This document shows positions 53,257 to 63,291 of a DNA stretch of 64,000 bases, in pieces (position 1 is the stretch's first letter; every line of letters begins with the position of its first letter). Made by a program: the position numbers and the translations under genes. Under the pieces are notes generated by a model that worked only from the letters and a program-made list of their open reading frames with translations, was not told the origin of the DNA and did not search any database. The DNA is from Monomorium pharaonis (taxonomy: Eukaryota; Arthropoda; Insecta; Hymenoptera; Formicidae): positions 31,269,896-31,333,895 of the forward strand of contig NC_050467.1 of NCBI RefSeq assembly GCF_013373865.1, read 5' to 3'.

Positions 53257-54409
53257 CTAAACCCCCTCAAAGCGAACTGGTTGTCGAGATAGTCGTCTAC
53301 TTCTTGTGCGAGTTGGAGTTGAGCTTGGTAGAGGCATCGGTGTTGACTTTGACTCCTCTGTTGTAGCTTCCTCTTGTGCTAGGATGTAAGCCGGTTTCAG
53401 CCTGTCAATTGAGACGTGGTCAATTGACCACGCGTCCATTAATGCGGAGCTTGTATGTTTTCTCTTCTCTGTTAAGGACGTGGTATGGACCGTCATAAGT
53501 TGGCTGTAAGGTTCCTCTCAACGCGTCATGTCTCAGGAAAACTTGTTGTGCCGTACTCAAGTCTTTATGTATGAAGGTGGCCTTTTCTCCATGTTTTCTT
53601 AGCTTCGGTTGTAGGTTCCTCATTGTTTTTCCGAGTTTCGCTGCGAAACCTTCTGTGCTTTTTGTTGTGTTGGCTTCTCCCAGAAACTGCCCTGGAAGAC
53701 GTATTGGTTCGCCAAAAACCATTTCTGCTGGGGTAGCTTGTAGATCTTTTTTCCATGAAGCTCTTATGCCCATTAAAACGACTGGAAGTATGTCTGCTCA
53801 CTCTTCCGTTTGGTGACATTTAATTGATGCTTTCATTTGGCGATGAAATCTCTCGATCATGCCATTTGCTGCTGGGTGATACGCTGTTGTTCGTATGTGA
53901 TTTGACCCAGTTAATTTGGTTAATTGTTTGAACAGATCTGATTCAAATTGCCGACCTTGGTCGGTTGTTATTCGTGCTGGAGTTCCATAACGTGCTATCC
54001 AGTTCGTCATCAGCTGTCTCGCTATTGTTTCTGCTGAGATATCTGGTATAGGTATGGCTTCAGGCCATCTTGTAAATCTATCGATGATCGTCAAGCAGTA
54101 TTTATATCCCATTGATGTTGGCATTGGTCCGACGATATCCATGTGGATGTGTTCAAATCTTCTAGTGGGATTAGAAAAGCTTCCCGTCGGTGAGACTGTG
54201 TGCTTGAATACCTTTGCCTTCTGGCATGGAATGCAAGAGCGTGCCCAAGTGCGGCAATCTTGTTGTATGTTTGGCCATACGTATCTATCTTTGATTAGCC
54301 TTGCAGTTGCCTTAACGCCAGGATGTGACATACCATGCAGGGTTCTGAATACTGCTGTCTGAATGGTTCTGTCACGTATGGACGTTTGATCGGCATTGTG
54401 GTGTCGCAT
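53257..54409 (-). pseudogene. CsRn1-type integrase
   Basis: Frame 54409-53798: HHCC zinc domain (H-GMSH... C-IPC near 54230), DDE with D in HMDIVGP near 54140, D in TTDQGRQF near 53955, E in GMIERFHRQ near 53850. TGA at about 53806 (probably from TGG) interrupts. The frame continues through 53773-53420 (QATPAEMVFGEPIRLPG) and shifts near 53430 to a Ser/Thr/Pro tail ending 53257. A frameshift near 54380 separates it from RT/RNase H. Confidence 0.88.
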
Positions 54410-56357
54410 ACTATCGTTGTCGTGGAGCCTGGGATTTGTACTTTCTCTAGCTTGAGCGAATACTTAGTGGTGCCGTCTAAAATTTTCTTCAGTTCAGTGT
54501 CTTCGTTTTGTGACTTTGCTAGTGTTTCGAAGTCTGGCGCTGTTTGAATGGCTTCAACTCGAGATAAGGCATCTGCCACTACATTGTCTTTGCCTGCCAC
54601 GTGCCGTATGTCCGTTGAGAATTGGCTAATGAAATCTAAATGCCGGGCTTGTCTAGGTGAGCTTCGTAGCACATCTTGTTGAAAAGCGTAAATTAACGGT
54701 TTATGATCTGTGTAGATGGTGAATGTTCTTCCTTCCAGAAGGTGTCGGAAATACTTTACTGCTCCGTATACTGCGAGTAGTTCTCTATCGTACGGACTGT
54801 ACTTCGTTTGTGCTTGATTGAGCTTCTTGCTCATGAATGCCAGAGGTTGTTGTTCTCCATTAATCACCTGATGTACTACGGCGCCCATTGCAGTATCAGA
54901 AGCGTCTGTGGTTAGCGTTATTGTTGCTTCTGACTTTGGGTGTGCCAGTAACGTAGCTTTCGTCAAGCTATCTTTGCACTTTTGAAAGGCGTGCTCTAGT
55001 TGCGGTGTCCATTCTATAGGCGTTCTTCCTTTTGTTTTGGGTCCTTTCAAAACGTCTTGCAATTTGGCTTGGTCCTGTGCTGCTTTAGGAATGAACCTTC
55101 TATAGAAATTTATTGTTCCCAGGAACTGTCTCATTTGCTTCACCGTTTCCGGTTTTTTGAACTCCCGGATTGCCTGGACCTTTTCTGATAATGGTTGTGT
55201 TCCCTCTTCAGATACCGAGTATCCTAGGAACTTTATTTGTTTCTTGCCGAACACGCATTTGTTGGGATTCAGCTGTATGCCGTATTCTTCTAAACGGCGA
55301 AACAGTTGCTCCAAATGTTTCATGTGTTCTTCTTCTGTTTCTGAAGCGACTAATATGTCGTCTATGTATGTATAACAAAATTCCAGCCCATGTGTGACCT
55401 CATTTATAAACCTTTGAAAGGTTTGTGCAGCGTTTCTTAATCCGAATGGCATGTAGCAGAATTCAAATAATCCAAAGGGTGTGGTGATAGCTGTTTTCGG
55501 AATGTCTTCTGGATGTACCGGAATTTGGTTGTATGCTCTGACTAAGTCCAGCGTGGAGAAAATTTTCTTTCCTTCTAAGGATTGTGCAAAATCTTCGATA
55601 TGCGGGATCGGATAGCGGTCAGGCACTGTTCTTGTATTCAGTCTCCGATAGTCGCCGCATGGTCTCCAGGCATTTTCTTTCTTAGGTGCCATGTGAAGTG
55701 GTGCGGCCCATGGGCTTTTAGATGGTCGAATGATCCCCTCTTCAAGCAGGAGATTAAATTCGGCTTTGGCTATTTTTAATTTATCTGGTGCCAGTCTACG
55801 AGGCTTACACGCTTCTGGTGGGCCCGAATTAGTCTTTATATGGTGCACAGTCGTGTGCGGGTGCTTCTGTGCCTGCGTTCTTGTTGACTGAGTGATCCGC
55901 GGAAATCTTGCTAATAGTTGATGGAAGGGGGTGTTGCCTGTCATGGCTTTCACCGAGTTGGCGTTGGTTCTGTTAGCTGAGCCTTTTGTTGTCAGCCCTG
56001 TTTTTGCATCTATTAATTGTCCCTTCTTGACATCAGGTAAAAGGTGAAAATGCGCCAAGAAATCGGATCCTATTATAGGCGTTGTGACATCTGCTATTAT
56101 AAAGCGCCATAAGAAGGCGCGGCGTAACCCCAAGTTTGGTTGAATAGTGATATAGCCATATGTCATGATGCGGGATCCGTTCGCCGCATAGAGCTCTTGT
56201 GTGCTGAACAATCGTTGCCTTCATATCATTGAACGAGGATAAACGTTGACATCAGAGCCAGTGTCTATTAAGTATCGTATTTTAGTGCTACGATCAGTGA
56301 CAAATAAGCGGCTTATTCCTGGGCAGGGGCCGTTCGCCGCTGCTAACGACTGCTCCT
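54295..56357 (-). pseudogene. CsRn1-type protease, reverse transcriptase, RNase H
   Basis: The pol frame is open from 56358, in -1 relative to gag. Protease DTGS at 56254-56265, a TGA near 56221, then IIGSDFL near 56090. RT: WRPCGDYRRLN near 55670, FSTLDLVRAYNQIPV near 55540, the YMPFGLRNAAQTFQRF block near 55440, catalytic YIDD near 55365. RNase H: TLTTDASDTAMGAV near 54915, DRELLAVYGAVKYFRHLLEG near 54780, YTDHKPLIYAF near 54710. Two stops or shifts in all (56221 and ~54380). Confidence 0.92.
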
Positions 56358-57137
56358 CTAGTTTTCCTCTTTTTTAAACGAGCATGGCTTTATACATTTC
56401 CTTGCTTTGTCCTTAAATCTCCTGTGGTAAAAGCATACCCCGTCGGAATTCTTCTCTTCCTTGTGGTTAACAGAACGAGTTCTAGAACGGCTTCTTCTCC
56501 TATCTTTCTGGAGTGACTGTGTCAATCGACTGTTGAGGCTGGCTACTTGTTGCGCCAAAATTTTTATTTGTTGCTCCATTGTTTGCTCGGTCGCCTGAGT
56601 GCTTGCTACCACCGCCGTTCTGCAGGTTATCTCGTATATTCGATCGGCTTGTTCAGCCACTACTTCTAAATTGTCCGCTGTACGAGTAGCGAAAATGGCT
56701 TGTAGTTGGGATGGTAGTCTGCCCATCCATAATGTGCGTAATAATTGCTCCGAAATAGCTGAACTTGCTAACGATTGTAGGTGTCTTAAAAACTGTGATG
56801 GTCTTCTATCTCCCATCTCTTCGTGTTCTAAGAGCTGTCGGATCTGTTGCTCCTGAGATATCGACAATCGTTGTATTAATGCCCTTTTAATGCTCTCATA
56901 TTTGTTCTTTTCTGGCGGTTGGGTGATGAGATCTTTTATTTCTTTGGCTTGTTTTGTATCGACTTGCGCCAGTACGTATGCATATTTAGTCTCATCACTC
57001 GTAATTCTACCGAGCGTGAATTGTCCTTCGAGCTGAGCAAACCATAGCTCGAGTTCATCAGCCCAGAAAGGAGGTATCTTTATGGTTACTCTGTTGATCG
57101 GAGCGCATTCAGCACTAGTTAGTTCTGCCGGCTCCAT
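56358..57137 (-). CDS. CsRn1-type gag
   Basis: ATG at 57137. 259 codons, intact. Capsid-like core begins IPPFWADELELWFAQLE, then FTLGRITSDETKYAYVLAQVD and the helix-rich IKRALIQRLSISQEQQIRQLLEHEEMG region, typical of insect Gypsy gag. Arg/Ser-rich segment RRRSRSRTRS, then a single C-x2-H-x9-C-x3-C finger (CFYHRRFKDKARKCIKPC), the CHCC type. Ends at TAG 56358-56360, next to an A-rich TTTAAAAAAGAGG stretch that may permit the -1 shift into pol. Confidence 0.88.
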   Translation of the reverse strand: MEPAELTSAECAPINRVTIKIPPFWADELELWFAQLEGQFTLGRITSDETKYAYVLAQVDTKQAKEIKDLITQPPEKNKYESIKRALIQRLSISQEQQIRQLLEHEEMGDRRPSQFLRHLQSLASSAISEQLLRTLWMGRLPSQLQAIFATRTADNLEVVAEQADRIYEITCRTAVVASTQATEQTMEQQIKILAQQVASLNSRLTQSLQKDRRRSRSRTRSVNHKEEKNSDGVCFYHRRFKDKARKCIKPCSFKKEEN

Positions 57138-57157
57138 TGCAGTGAAATATATTCGGA

Positions 57158-57174
57158 TCACGTCGGGGTCACCA
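57158..57174 (-). promoter_or_regulatory. Primer-binding site, tRNA-Trp-like
   Basis: On minus TGGTGACCCCGACGTGA, three bases after the 5' LTR end. It matches the complement of the 3' end of insect tRNA-Trp, the primer used by CsRn1-clade elements (from memory of the tRNA, not computed). Confidence 0.8.
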
Positions 57175-57177
57175 ATT

Positions 57178-58190
57178 TGTGGGTATGTTTCGTATCTAAT
57201 GTACGTTACTCCCTACTCGAGATGTTCCACCGCGTGGAGCTTTTTGGTCGCCCTGAAAAGGGCGGTTTATCATGCGTCCTTATAAGGACGGTTGTCCCTC
57301 GTTGATCGATGCGACGAACTCTGCGTATAGGTCCTGTGGCTTCAGCTGAACCCTAGCGCTGTGGCTTTGCGTCTTTTTCTTGGGGGCCCGTGGAGTCCTG
57401 GGCTTTCCTGACGGTGTACTAGGCCAGGAGTCGTCGGAACCACCCGAAGTCTTAGCTTGAACGCTAACGTCAACCTTCGGTCGGGTTGGCGTAGTCTGCG
57501 TCCCAGTTGTGTGCTGCAGGTAACGGGGAGTCTGGTTGACCCGCTGAATCGGTGGAAGGTCCCAGGGAATTAATCTCCAGGGCAACTTCGTTTCCCCCGG
57601 GTCGAGTCTCGGTGTCCTCTGGTCCTGGATCCGAGATGCTGGTCGCTCCTTCGGTCGGGCCGGCCGGTGGTTCTTCCGTCTTCGCGGCAGGATGCTGCCG
57701 TTGAGCTCACTCCTCACGGGAAGCCCTGGAGAAAGCACACTCCCCGCCGAAGGCCCTGGTAAGAGCGCACTCCACGAAGGAGGCCCCGACAAGAGCACAC
57801 TCCACGAAGGAGGCCCTGACGAGAGCACACTCCCCGAAGGAGGCCCGGGTAAGAGCACACTCCGATACAGAGGCCCTAGGTCGTCTCGGACGAGCACACT
57901 CCGAGAGGGAGGCCCGTCACTTACACAAAAGAGAGTACAGAAAATATCCTTACGTTTATTCTCTCTATGAATCTAGGATTAGATTAGATTAGCCAGCGCT
58001 GCGGGTGGTCTTTATATAGCCGGGCCGCTGCATCTCACTCCGGAGTGCCGCGGCCGCTCTATCGGCTGCGCCGCGCACTGCTCCGCTGGCGACTCGCGGC
58101 GTGGGCGGTGAGCGCGCGTCGGTTGACGCGCCGGTGTACGCCGTGAGCGCATTAGCTCAGGCGCGCTGCTAGAGTGGCGTGACCGCCACA
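57178..58190 (-). repeat. 5' LTR of CsRn1-type element
   Basis: Same length as the left LTR. TATA box at about 58009-58019, AATAAA at 57955-57960. Transcription from here would put the U5 ORF in the leader of the genomic RNA. Confidence 0.92.
57280..57897 (-). CDS. ORF in U5 of 5' LTR (leader ORF, 205 codons)
   Basis: Identical layout to 52328-52945. This copy lies between the inferred transcription start (about 57980) and the primer site, upstream of gag, so it could be translated first or regulate gag translation. Differences from the other copy: Ser for Pro near residue 50, Gln for Arg near residue 120. Function unknown. It may be a by-product of a GC-rich repeat. Confidence 0.4.
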   Translation of the reverse strand: MLVRDDLGPLYRSVLLPGPPSGSVLSSGPPSWSVLLSGPPSWSALLPGPSAGSVLSPGLPVRSELNGSILPRRRKNHRPARPKERPASRIQDQRTPRLDPGETKLPWRLIPWDLPPIQRVNQTPRYLQHTTGTQTTPTRPKVDVSVQAKTSGGSDDSWPSTPSGKPRTPRAPKKKTQSHSARVQLKPQDLYAEFVASINEGQPSL

Positions 58191-58195
58191 AAGAA
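58191..58195. repeat. TSD (AAGAA) of CsRn1-type element, right
   Basis: Partner of 52221-52225. Confidence 0.93.
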
Positions 58196-59022
58196 TGTAA
58201 TTCTTTTCATATTAATTTTAATAATAATTTATTAACATACTTAAATCTACATTCTATGCTCCTATATATGAATTAAACAGTTTACAACAAGAAGCTTACT
58301 TTAGTAAAAAACTATTTTTCACAAAAGGGCAATTAATATCCAATATTTTTCAAATTCACTATAATATTTAACATGTTATAGATTATTACATCTCTCATCG
58401 TTAATTAAATCACGGTAACAAAAATTTATTTAAAAAATTTTGCATTATTAAGATCTTTAATACTATCAACTAATCAGAAAAAAAAAGATATTGAAATTCA
58501 ATTATTAATACCAACCTCTATATATCTGATCGAATGAATAAAGCACACGATTAATAACATTTTATTCTTCTCGATTTGCTGGTTATTTGTGAATAAAAAA
58601 TATACTGCGCATAGAAAATTTTAAACTCAAATCTAAAATCTCTTATCAATTAATGGCAAAACAATTTTATAAAACAGAATACTCAGTACATATATAATAT
58701 TGATAACTAATACTTTGTAAAAAATAAAAATGATAATTCTTAATTCTCATTATAATCTGATATAATTTGAATTCTTAGAATTATTGTTTATTTCATTGCT
58801 ATTTTGTAACATTGAAAAATAAGGTTGGTTAATAACATAAATTTATAACCTTTTTCACAGATATTTTTAAATATCTGTGAATATCTGTGTTAATATATTC
58901 ATCATATTTATACATAAACAAATCATACTTACAAGAAATTATTAATAATCCTCGTTTTTCTGCTACACAAATATCAATCAATATATTCAATCGATAATAA
59001 AAGCGATAACAGCGATAGATAA
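58196..59022. other. AT-rich non-coding DNA
   Basis: No gene or element seen. A small perfect hairpin CACAGATATTT/AAATATCTGTG lies at about 58856-58879. Confidence 0.6.
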
Positions 59023-59173
59023 AGGTGCCTTTTCACGCTGACGCTTGATGCTTACTTTCAGCGTCAAAAGACATCACGTGACTAAAAATAAAGATACCCA
59101 TTCGTCATTTTTAGTCACGTGATGTCATTTGACGCCGAAAATGAGCGTCAAGCGTCAACGTGAAAAAGCACCT
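59023..59173. mobile_element. Foldback MITE, TWA target site (PIF/Harbinger-like)
   Basis: 151 bases, AGGTGCCTTTTCACGCTGAC... mirrored to ...GTGAAAAAGCACCT, arms ~70 bases, flanked by TAA (59020-59022 and 59174-59176). A second copy at 62475-62719 is flanked by TTA. A 3-bp TWA duplication suggests PIF/Harbinger. Internal TAGTCACGTGA. Confidence 0.85.
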
Positions 59174-59979
59174 TAATAGAATTTGTGTTAAAAATGCAAA
59201 ACTTACAAAATATTGATTTATTTTAAAAGTAAAAAAAAGTTTGAAAAAATATTCCAAATAGACATTTATAATTTAATATTCTCTTATAAATATCAATCAA
59301 AAGAAACTTTCTTATTGTTTTCATCTGAACAAGTGTTTTTTAATGTACGCATAATGTCGATGAAACAAATGGATGAGATACTATGTGGTTTGATCTGAAA
59401 ATATATAGCGTTTTTTGATAATGCATGAAGTTTATTTTGTGCTCGGCTGCTATCACCTAATCACAATTTATCACAATTTATACTGCCAATATAGCGAAGA
59501 GTATAAAAATGCTTTTCAGAAATTAATCACATAATTTGTAAAATATTATTCCTTAATGTAAACAAAGTATATAACAAAACAAGAGAGAGGGAGGAAAAAA
59601 GAGAGAGACTCATACAAACATACATTATGGATGCATGCATACTCATATTTTATTTAAAAAATATAAAAATACACATATTTCATATATATATATATATATT
59701 ACTTTTTTTTAAAAAAAGGTGCATGGACTCATCAGAGTTTGCTGTCCAATCCTGGATGGTTAAATCCTAGAAAAAGGAAATAAAATTTAGATGATAATAC
59801 TTAAGATATAATACACGGAAACTTTTTTTTTTTTAAGATAAAAAATTTTTATAGAAAATTTAAGATATTTAATTTAATCCAAAAATGTCGAACAATTTTA
59901 TTAAATTTTTTGATTAACATGTAAAATAAATGGATTATTTGAACAATGAATTTGATTTAAGACTAAGGTCAATACTTAC
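59174..59979. other. AT-rich non-coding DNA
   Basis: A (TA)n run near 59682-59699 and a GAGAGAGG tract near 59582. No convincing ORF (the 61-codon plus ORF at 59213 is AT-rich noise). Confidence 0.5.
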
Positions 59980-61185
59980 TTATTTTTTTGTATTTTCATC
60001 ATAAGATCTATATCTGCCTCGGCGTCCCCAAGTGATTTTAGCTTGGCTTAATTGAAATAAGAAACGCATGAATCTTACTTGCTGTCTCCAAGCGCCTGCT
60101 CTGGTTCCTCTACGTCTTCGATCTGTAAAAAAAAAGAATATATTTCTAATAATATTTATTTAATAGATAACAAATTATAACAAGAATTTAATATGAACTG
60201 AATATAATTACTGAATAAAATTGAATATTTAATTAATATTGAATTAAGATATAATGTGAAGAACTCTTGAAATTAAATTTATTTATTACAATCTGTAAAC
60301 TTTCACTAATTTAATCTTCGCTTGGTTCGACTTTTATGGGTACGTTGTTTACAAAATCTGCACTCAAAATGAGTCGAAACGTAGAAAGATTATGTAGTAA
60401 AAGTTTATTGTCATTTATATTTGCGCTCCGATACAGCTCAGTTATTTACTTTCAACAACAATTGCCTGTATTATTGTCTTTAATAATATTTAATATTTAA
60501 TGCTAATAATTTACTATAAAAATAATATTTAATAGTTAACAAAGATATTACCTGGCATATTGTTAGCCAATCCATTATTATCAGATTCCGAATCCATTGG
60601 TTGTTGGTTATTAGAATTATCCTCCGTAGAACCACTGGCCAGCGGTCGCAGATTGCGGCCCCGGTAGCATACGGTTGTATGGGGAGGGGATTAAGACTAA
60701 GAGCAAAAACCAATCATATTAAAGAATAAGTGAGTGCTCAGTATATGATTGGTTCTTGCCCTTAGTCTTCATCCCCTCCCCATGCGACCGTATGCTACCG
60801 GGGCCGCAATCTGCGACCGCTGCCACTGGCCAGTCCATCACCGATGGAAGGATCGGTCGTTGAACGGTCAGCCCGAGAACGATTGGCTCGAAGACGATCG
60901 ACCTGGGGATGATCGGCCCGAGGACGATCGATGAGAGAACGATCGGTCTGAGGGCGATCGGTCAGAGAACGATCCATCGAAGGATGATCCATCAGAGGAC
61001 GACGAGCGAGATTTATTGAAGATTCTTTGTTCTCCAGACTTGTACAGGTGTTGAAACAGGTGTTGAAATCTTCGTCCTTTATTTCAATCTACAATTTTTT
61101 TAGATACAGTAAAAAACTTCACAAATATTTCTTGGTGATAAAAAAAAACGTAATAAACGATACTTACATCAATGTTGCTGTCCAT
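59980..61185 (-). CDS. Unrecognised multi-exon gene with pentapeptide repeats, left copy
   Basis: Predicted structure: exon 1 61185-61168 (ATG, six codons, donor GTAAGTA); exon 2 61088-60552 (TTGTAG acceptor, CAG|GTAATATC donor); exon 3 60122-59980 (TTTTTACAG acceptor). Phases agree throughout. Exon 2 encodes about ten tandem (T/A)D(R/H)(P/S)x pentapeptides, then an acidic Asn/Ser segment. Exon 3 encodes a basic Arg-rich end (DRRRRGTRAGAWRQQ, GRRGRYRSYDENTKK) and a TAA. A hAT-like MITE (60640-60822) now lies in exon 2 and disrupts it. No family recognised. Intron 2 holds a 111-bp foldback. Mirror of the copy at 62806. Confidence 0.5.
60632..60639. repeat. TSD (CCACTGGC) of hAT-like MITE, left
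   Basis: Exact 8-base partner at 60823-60830. Confidence 0.9.
60640..60822. mobile_element. Foldback hAT-like MITE
   Basis: 183 bases, termini CAGCGGTCGCAGATTGCGGC and its complement, ~80-bp imperfect arms, 8-bp TSD CCACTGGC. TIR starting CAG plus 8-bp TSD is typical of hAT. It sits within exon 2 of the left gene copy. The equivalent site in the right copy (near 63185) is empty. Confidence 0.9.
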
Positions 61186-61191
61186 TGTCTT

Positions 61192-62161
61192 TGAATGCGA
61201 AAGCGCCGTTTATGTCGGCGCGAGTGCCGGAACCGCCCAGCGCTGAGCGCGGAGTGCGTGTCGTGTGATTTCGGAAAGTCACTCGAGGATGAAACTGGAT
61301 GAGGTGGATCGTAAATGAAACTGATAGGTCAACTTAACAAGTTTTATTAAATGGATCACCTCTCACTGAACCAATACACAGAGTGCACGCTCGCGCGGAA
61401 TTGAGAACGAGATTCGGACGTACGCGATGACGACGAGATTTGAGCGATCGAAAATCTTCCTAGCATGATGATAGGCTGCCGAAGAGAAAAGCGCGTCGGA
61501 AATCTTGTTAAGCGTGGGATGCACGCTTTCGCGACGGAAATCTTGCGATCGCGATCGACGGATATCTTGTCGCGCAGCAGCCGTGCAATCACGAACGCGA
61601 CGTCGTCAACCGGTTAATGAGATGGTCGTACTGTCGATATCTCTGCGTGACAATCTCTCAATCCGCGATTGCGCGCAAAATATAACACTCAATGAACAGT
61701 TAATTAAGAAACAAAGCGAACTTCGACGTACTTTGACGCACTCGCGATCCCGAGATAGAGAGAAATAGCGCGGGATCGTGAATACTTGAACTTTGATTGA
61801 ATTGCGCGAAGCGCGAAGAGTGATCTTGGCGGGCGGTAGCAGGCACAAGACTGGCTGCGGAGGAATGCTCCGGGAAGTCGGGCGCCTCCACACCATCCGA
61901 TCAAACGCTTACAGTGCGTGGCGATCACTCACCACGCAGCTGATCTGCGGAGGATCATGCGATCCTCCATCGAGAGAATCACGCGGTCCTCCACCGAGGA
62001 GCATGACGCTCAGAAACTGCGGTTCGAGACGGCCGGCGTGATATTATTGTGTCCCCGATCGTTCGCTGCTAAATCTGGTTGACATGCTGTGAACACGCCG
62101 TCAGCAAGCGCGACGAATTCGAGGGACGGAAAATTTGAAGGGAAAAATCAAATCCCGAACA
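61192..62161 (-). mobile_element. Solo LTR between left gene copy and its promoter
   Basis: 970 bases, TG...CA termini, 5-bp TSD GTCTT (61187-61191 and 62162-62166). AATAAA on minus at about 61345-61350, so it is probably oriented minus. The homologous position in the right copy is unoccupied (...GTAAGACAATGG). It displaces the left gene's upstream sequence (62162-62245) by 1 kb from its ATG. ORFs in it are not protein-like. Not related by eye to the other solo LTRs. Confidence 0.88.
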
Positions 62162-62474
62162 GTCTTACTTATTCGATAATCACACTGTGAATACTGGTAC
62201 CGATAATCACAAATGTTGATGCTCGTAGCGCGGTAAAACCATAAATAATCAATACATAGGTGATAGAGTGATAAGCTATAGATTTATTAAAATAGATTCC
62301 TTATGAGGTGGAAAAACGGTAGTGGGGATATCAGTCACTGAGAAAAGAATAATGAATCAACCAATCATATTGCTACAGTATTACCATAAGAAAGACATTG
62401 AGCAATACGATTGGTTGACTCGTTCGACTAGTAACATTGCTTATCACTCTATCACCTCTGTGTACATTGATTTA

Positions 62475-62719
62475 AGGTGCCTTTTCACGTTGACTCTTGA
62501 CGCTCATTTTCAGCGTCAAAAGATATCATGTGACTAAAAATAAAGATAGCCTTTAATCATTTTTAGGGTGTGTTCCGATATTACTGCCAGTACTGAAAAT
62601 CTATAGTTTCCATTACGTACACTATAGATTTTCAGTACTGGCAGTAATATCGGAATGCAGCCTTAGTCACGTGATGTCTTTTGACGCTGAAAATGAGCGT
62701 CGAGCGTGAAAAAGCACCT
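62475..62719. mobile_element. Second copy of foldback MITE, interrupted
   Basis: AGGTGCCTTTTCACG... to ...AAAGCACCT, flanked by TTA (62472-62474 and 62720-62722). Same family as 59023-59173. A 97-bp element plus TTA duplication sits in its loop. The left arm of the palindrome lacks it. Confidence 0.9.
62566..62662. mobile_element. Nested 97-bp foldback MITE (TTA target)
   Basis: GGGTGTGTTCCGATATTACT... and the reversed end GGCTGCATTCCGATATTACT..., 41-bp arms with three mismatches, TTA on each side (62563-62565 and 62663-62665). Probably PIF/Harbinger-related by TSD. Confidence 0.9.
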
Positions 62720-62805
62720 TTACGGTTTTGCCGCGCTACGAGCATCAACATTTGTGTGATTATCGGTACCAGTATTAACAGTGTGATTATCGAATAAGTA
62801 AGACA

Positions 62806-63291
62806 ATGGACAGCAACATTGATGTAAGTATCGTTTATTCTGTATTTTTTATTACCAAGAAATATTTGTAAAGCTTTTTATTGTTATCTAAAAAAAAATT
62901 GTAGATTGAAATAAACGACGAAGATTTCAACACTTGTATAAGTCTGGAGAACAAGAAATCTTCTAGAAATCTCGCTCGTCGTCCTCTGATGGATCATCTT
63001 TCGATGGATCATCCTCTGACCGATCGCCCTCAGACCGATCGTTCTCTCATCGATCGTCCTCGGGCCGAACGTTCATTGACCGATCATCCTCGGGCCGATC
63101 ATCCCCAGGTCGATCGTCCTCGAGCCAATCGTTCTCGGGCAGACCGTTCAACGACCGATCCTTCCATCGGTGATGGATTGGCCAGTGGTTCTACGGAGGA
63201 TAATTCTAATAACCAACAACCAATGGATTCCGAATCTGATAATAATGGATTTGCTGACAATATGCCAGATAATATCTTTGTTAACTATTAA
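62806..63291 (+). CDS. Unrecognised gene with pentapeptide repeats, right copy
   Basis: ATG 62806. Exon 1 62806-62823 (six codons, GTAAGTA donor). Intron 62824-62904 (TTGTAG). Exon 2 starts 62905 in phase: IEINDEDFNTC, then about eleven (T/A/I)D(R/H)(P/S)x repeats between 62989 and 63165 (DHPLT, DRPQT, DRSLI, DRPRA...), then Asn/Ser/Asp-rich. The donor used by the left copy (CCAG|GT) is CCAG|AT here, so exon 2 runs on to TAA at 63289-63291. An exon-3-like segment remains at 63719-63789 (TTTTACAG acceptor) but is truncated by the palindrome end. Predicted product ~134 residues. Function unknown. Confidence 0.5.

Larger units (their letters stand above)
52226..58190 (-). mobile_element. Complete LTR retrotransposon, CsRn1-type Ty3/Gypsy
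   Basis: 5,965 bases with 1,013-bp LTRs (TGTGG...CCACA) and 5-bp TSD AAGAA. Coding is on minus: LTR, tRNA-Trp-like primer site (57158-57174), gag, -1 shift, pol, purine-rich AAGGGGGTCA at 53239-53248, LTR. By eye the LTRs differ at about ten positions, so insertion is recent. The tRNA-Trp primer and the unusual CHCC gag finger together are hallmarks of the CsRn1 clade. Only a handful of lesions prevent full coding. Confidence 0.93.

Noticed and set aside
59213..59398. 61-codon plus ORF
   Set aside because: AT-rich, no motif, no neighbour support. Consistent with chance.
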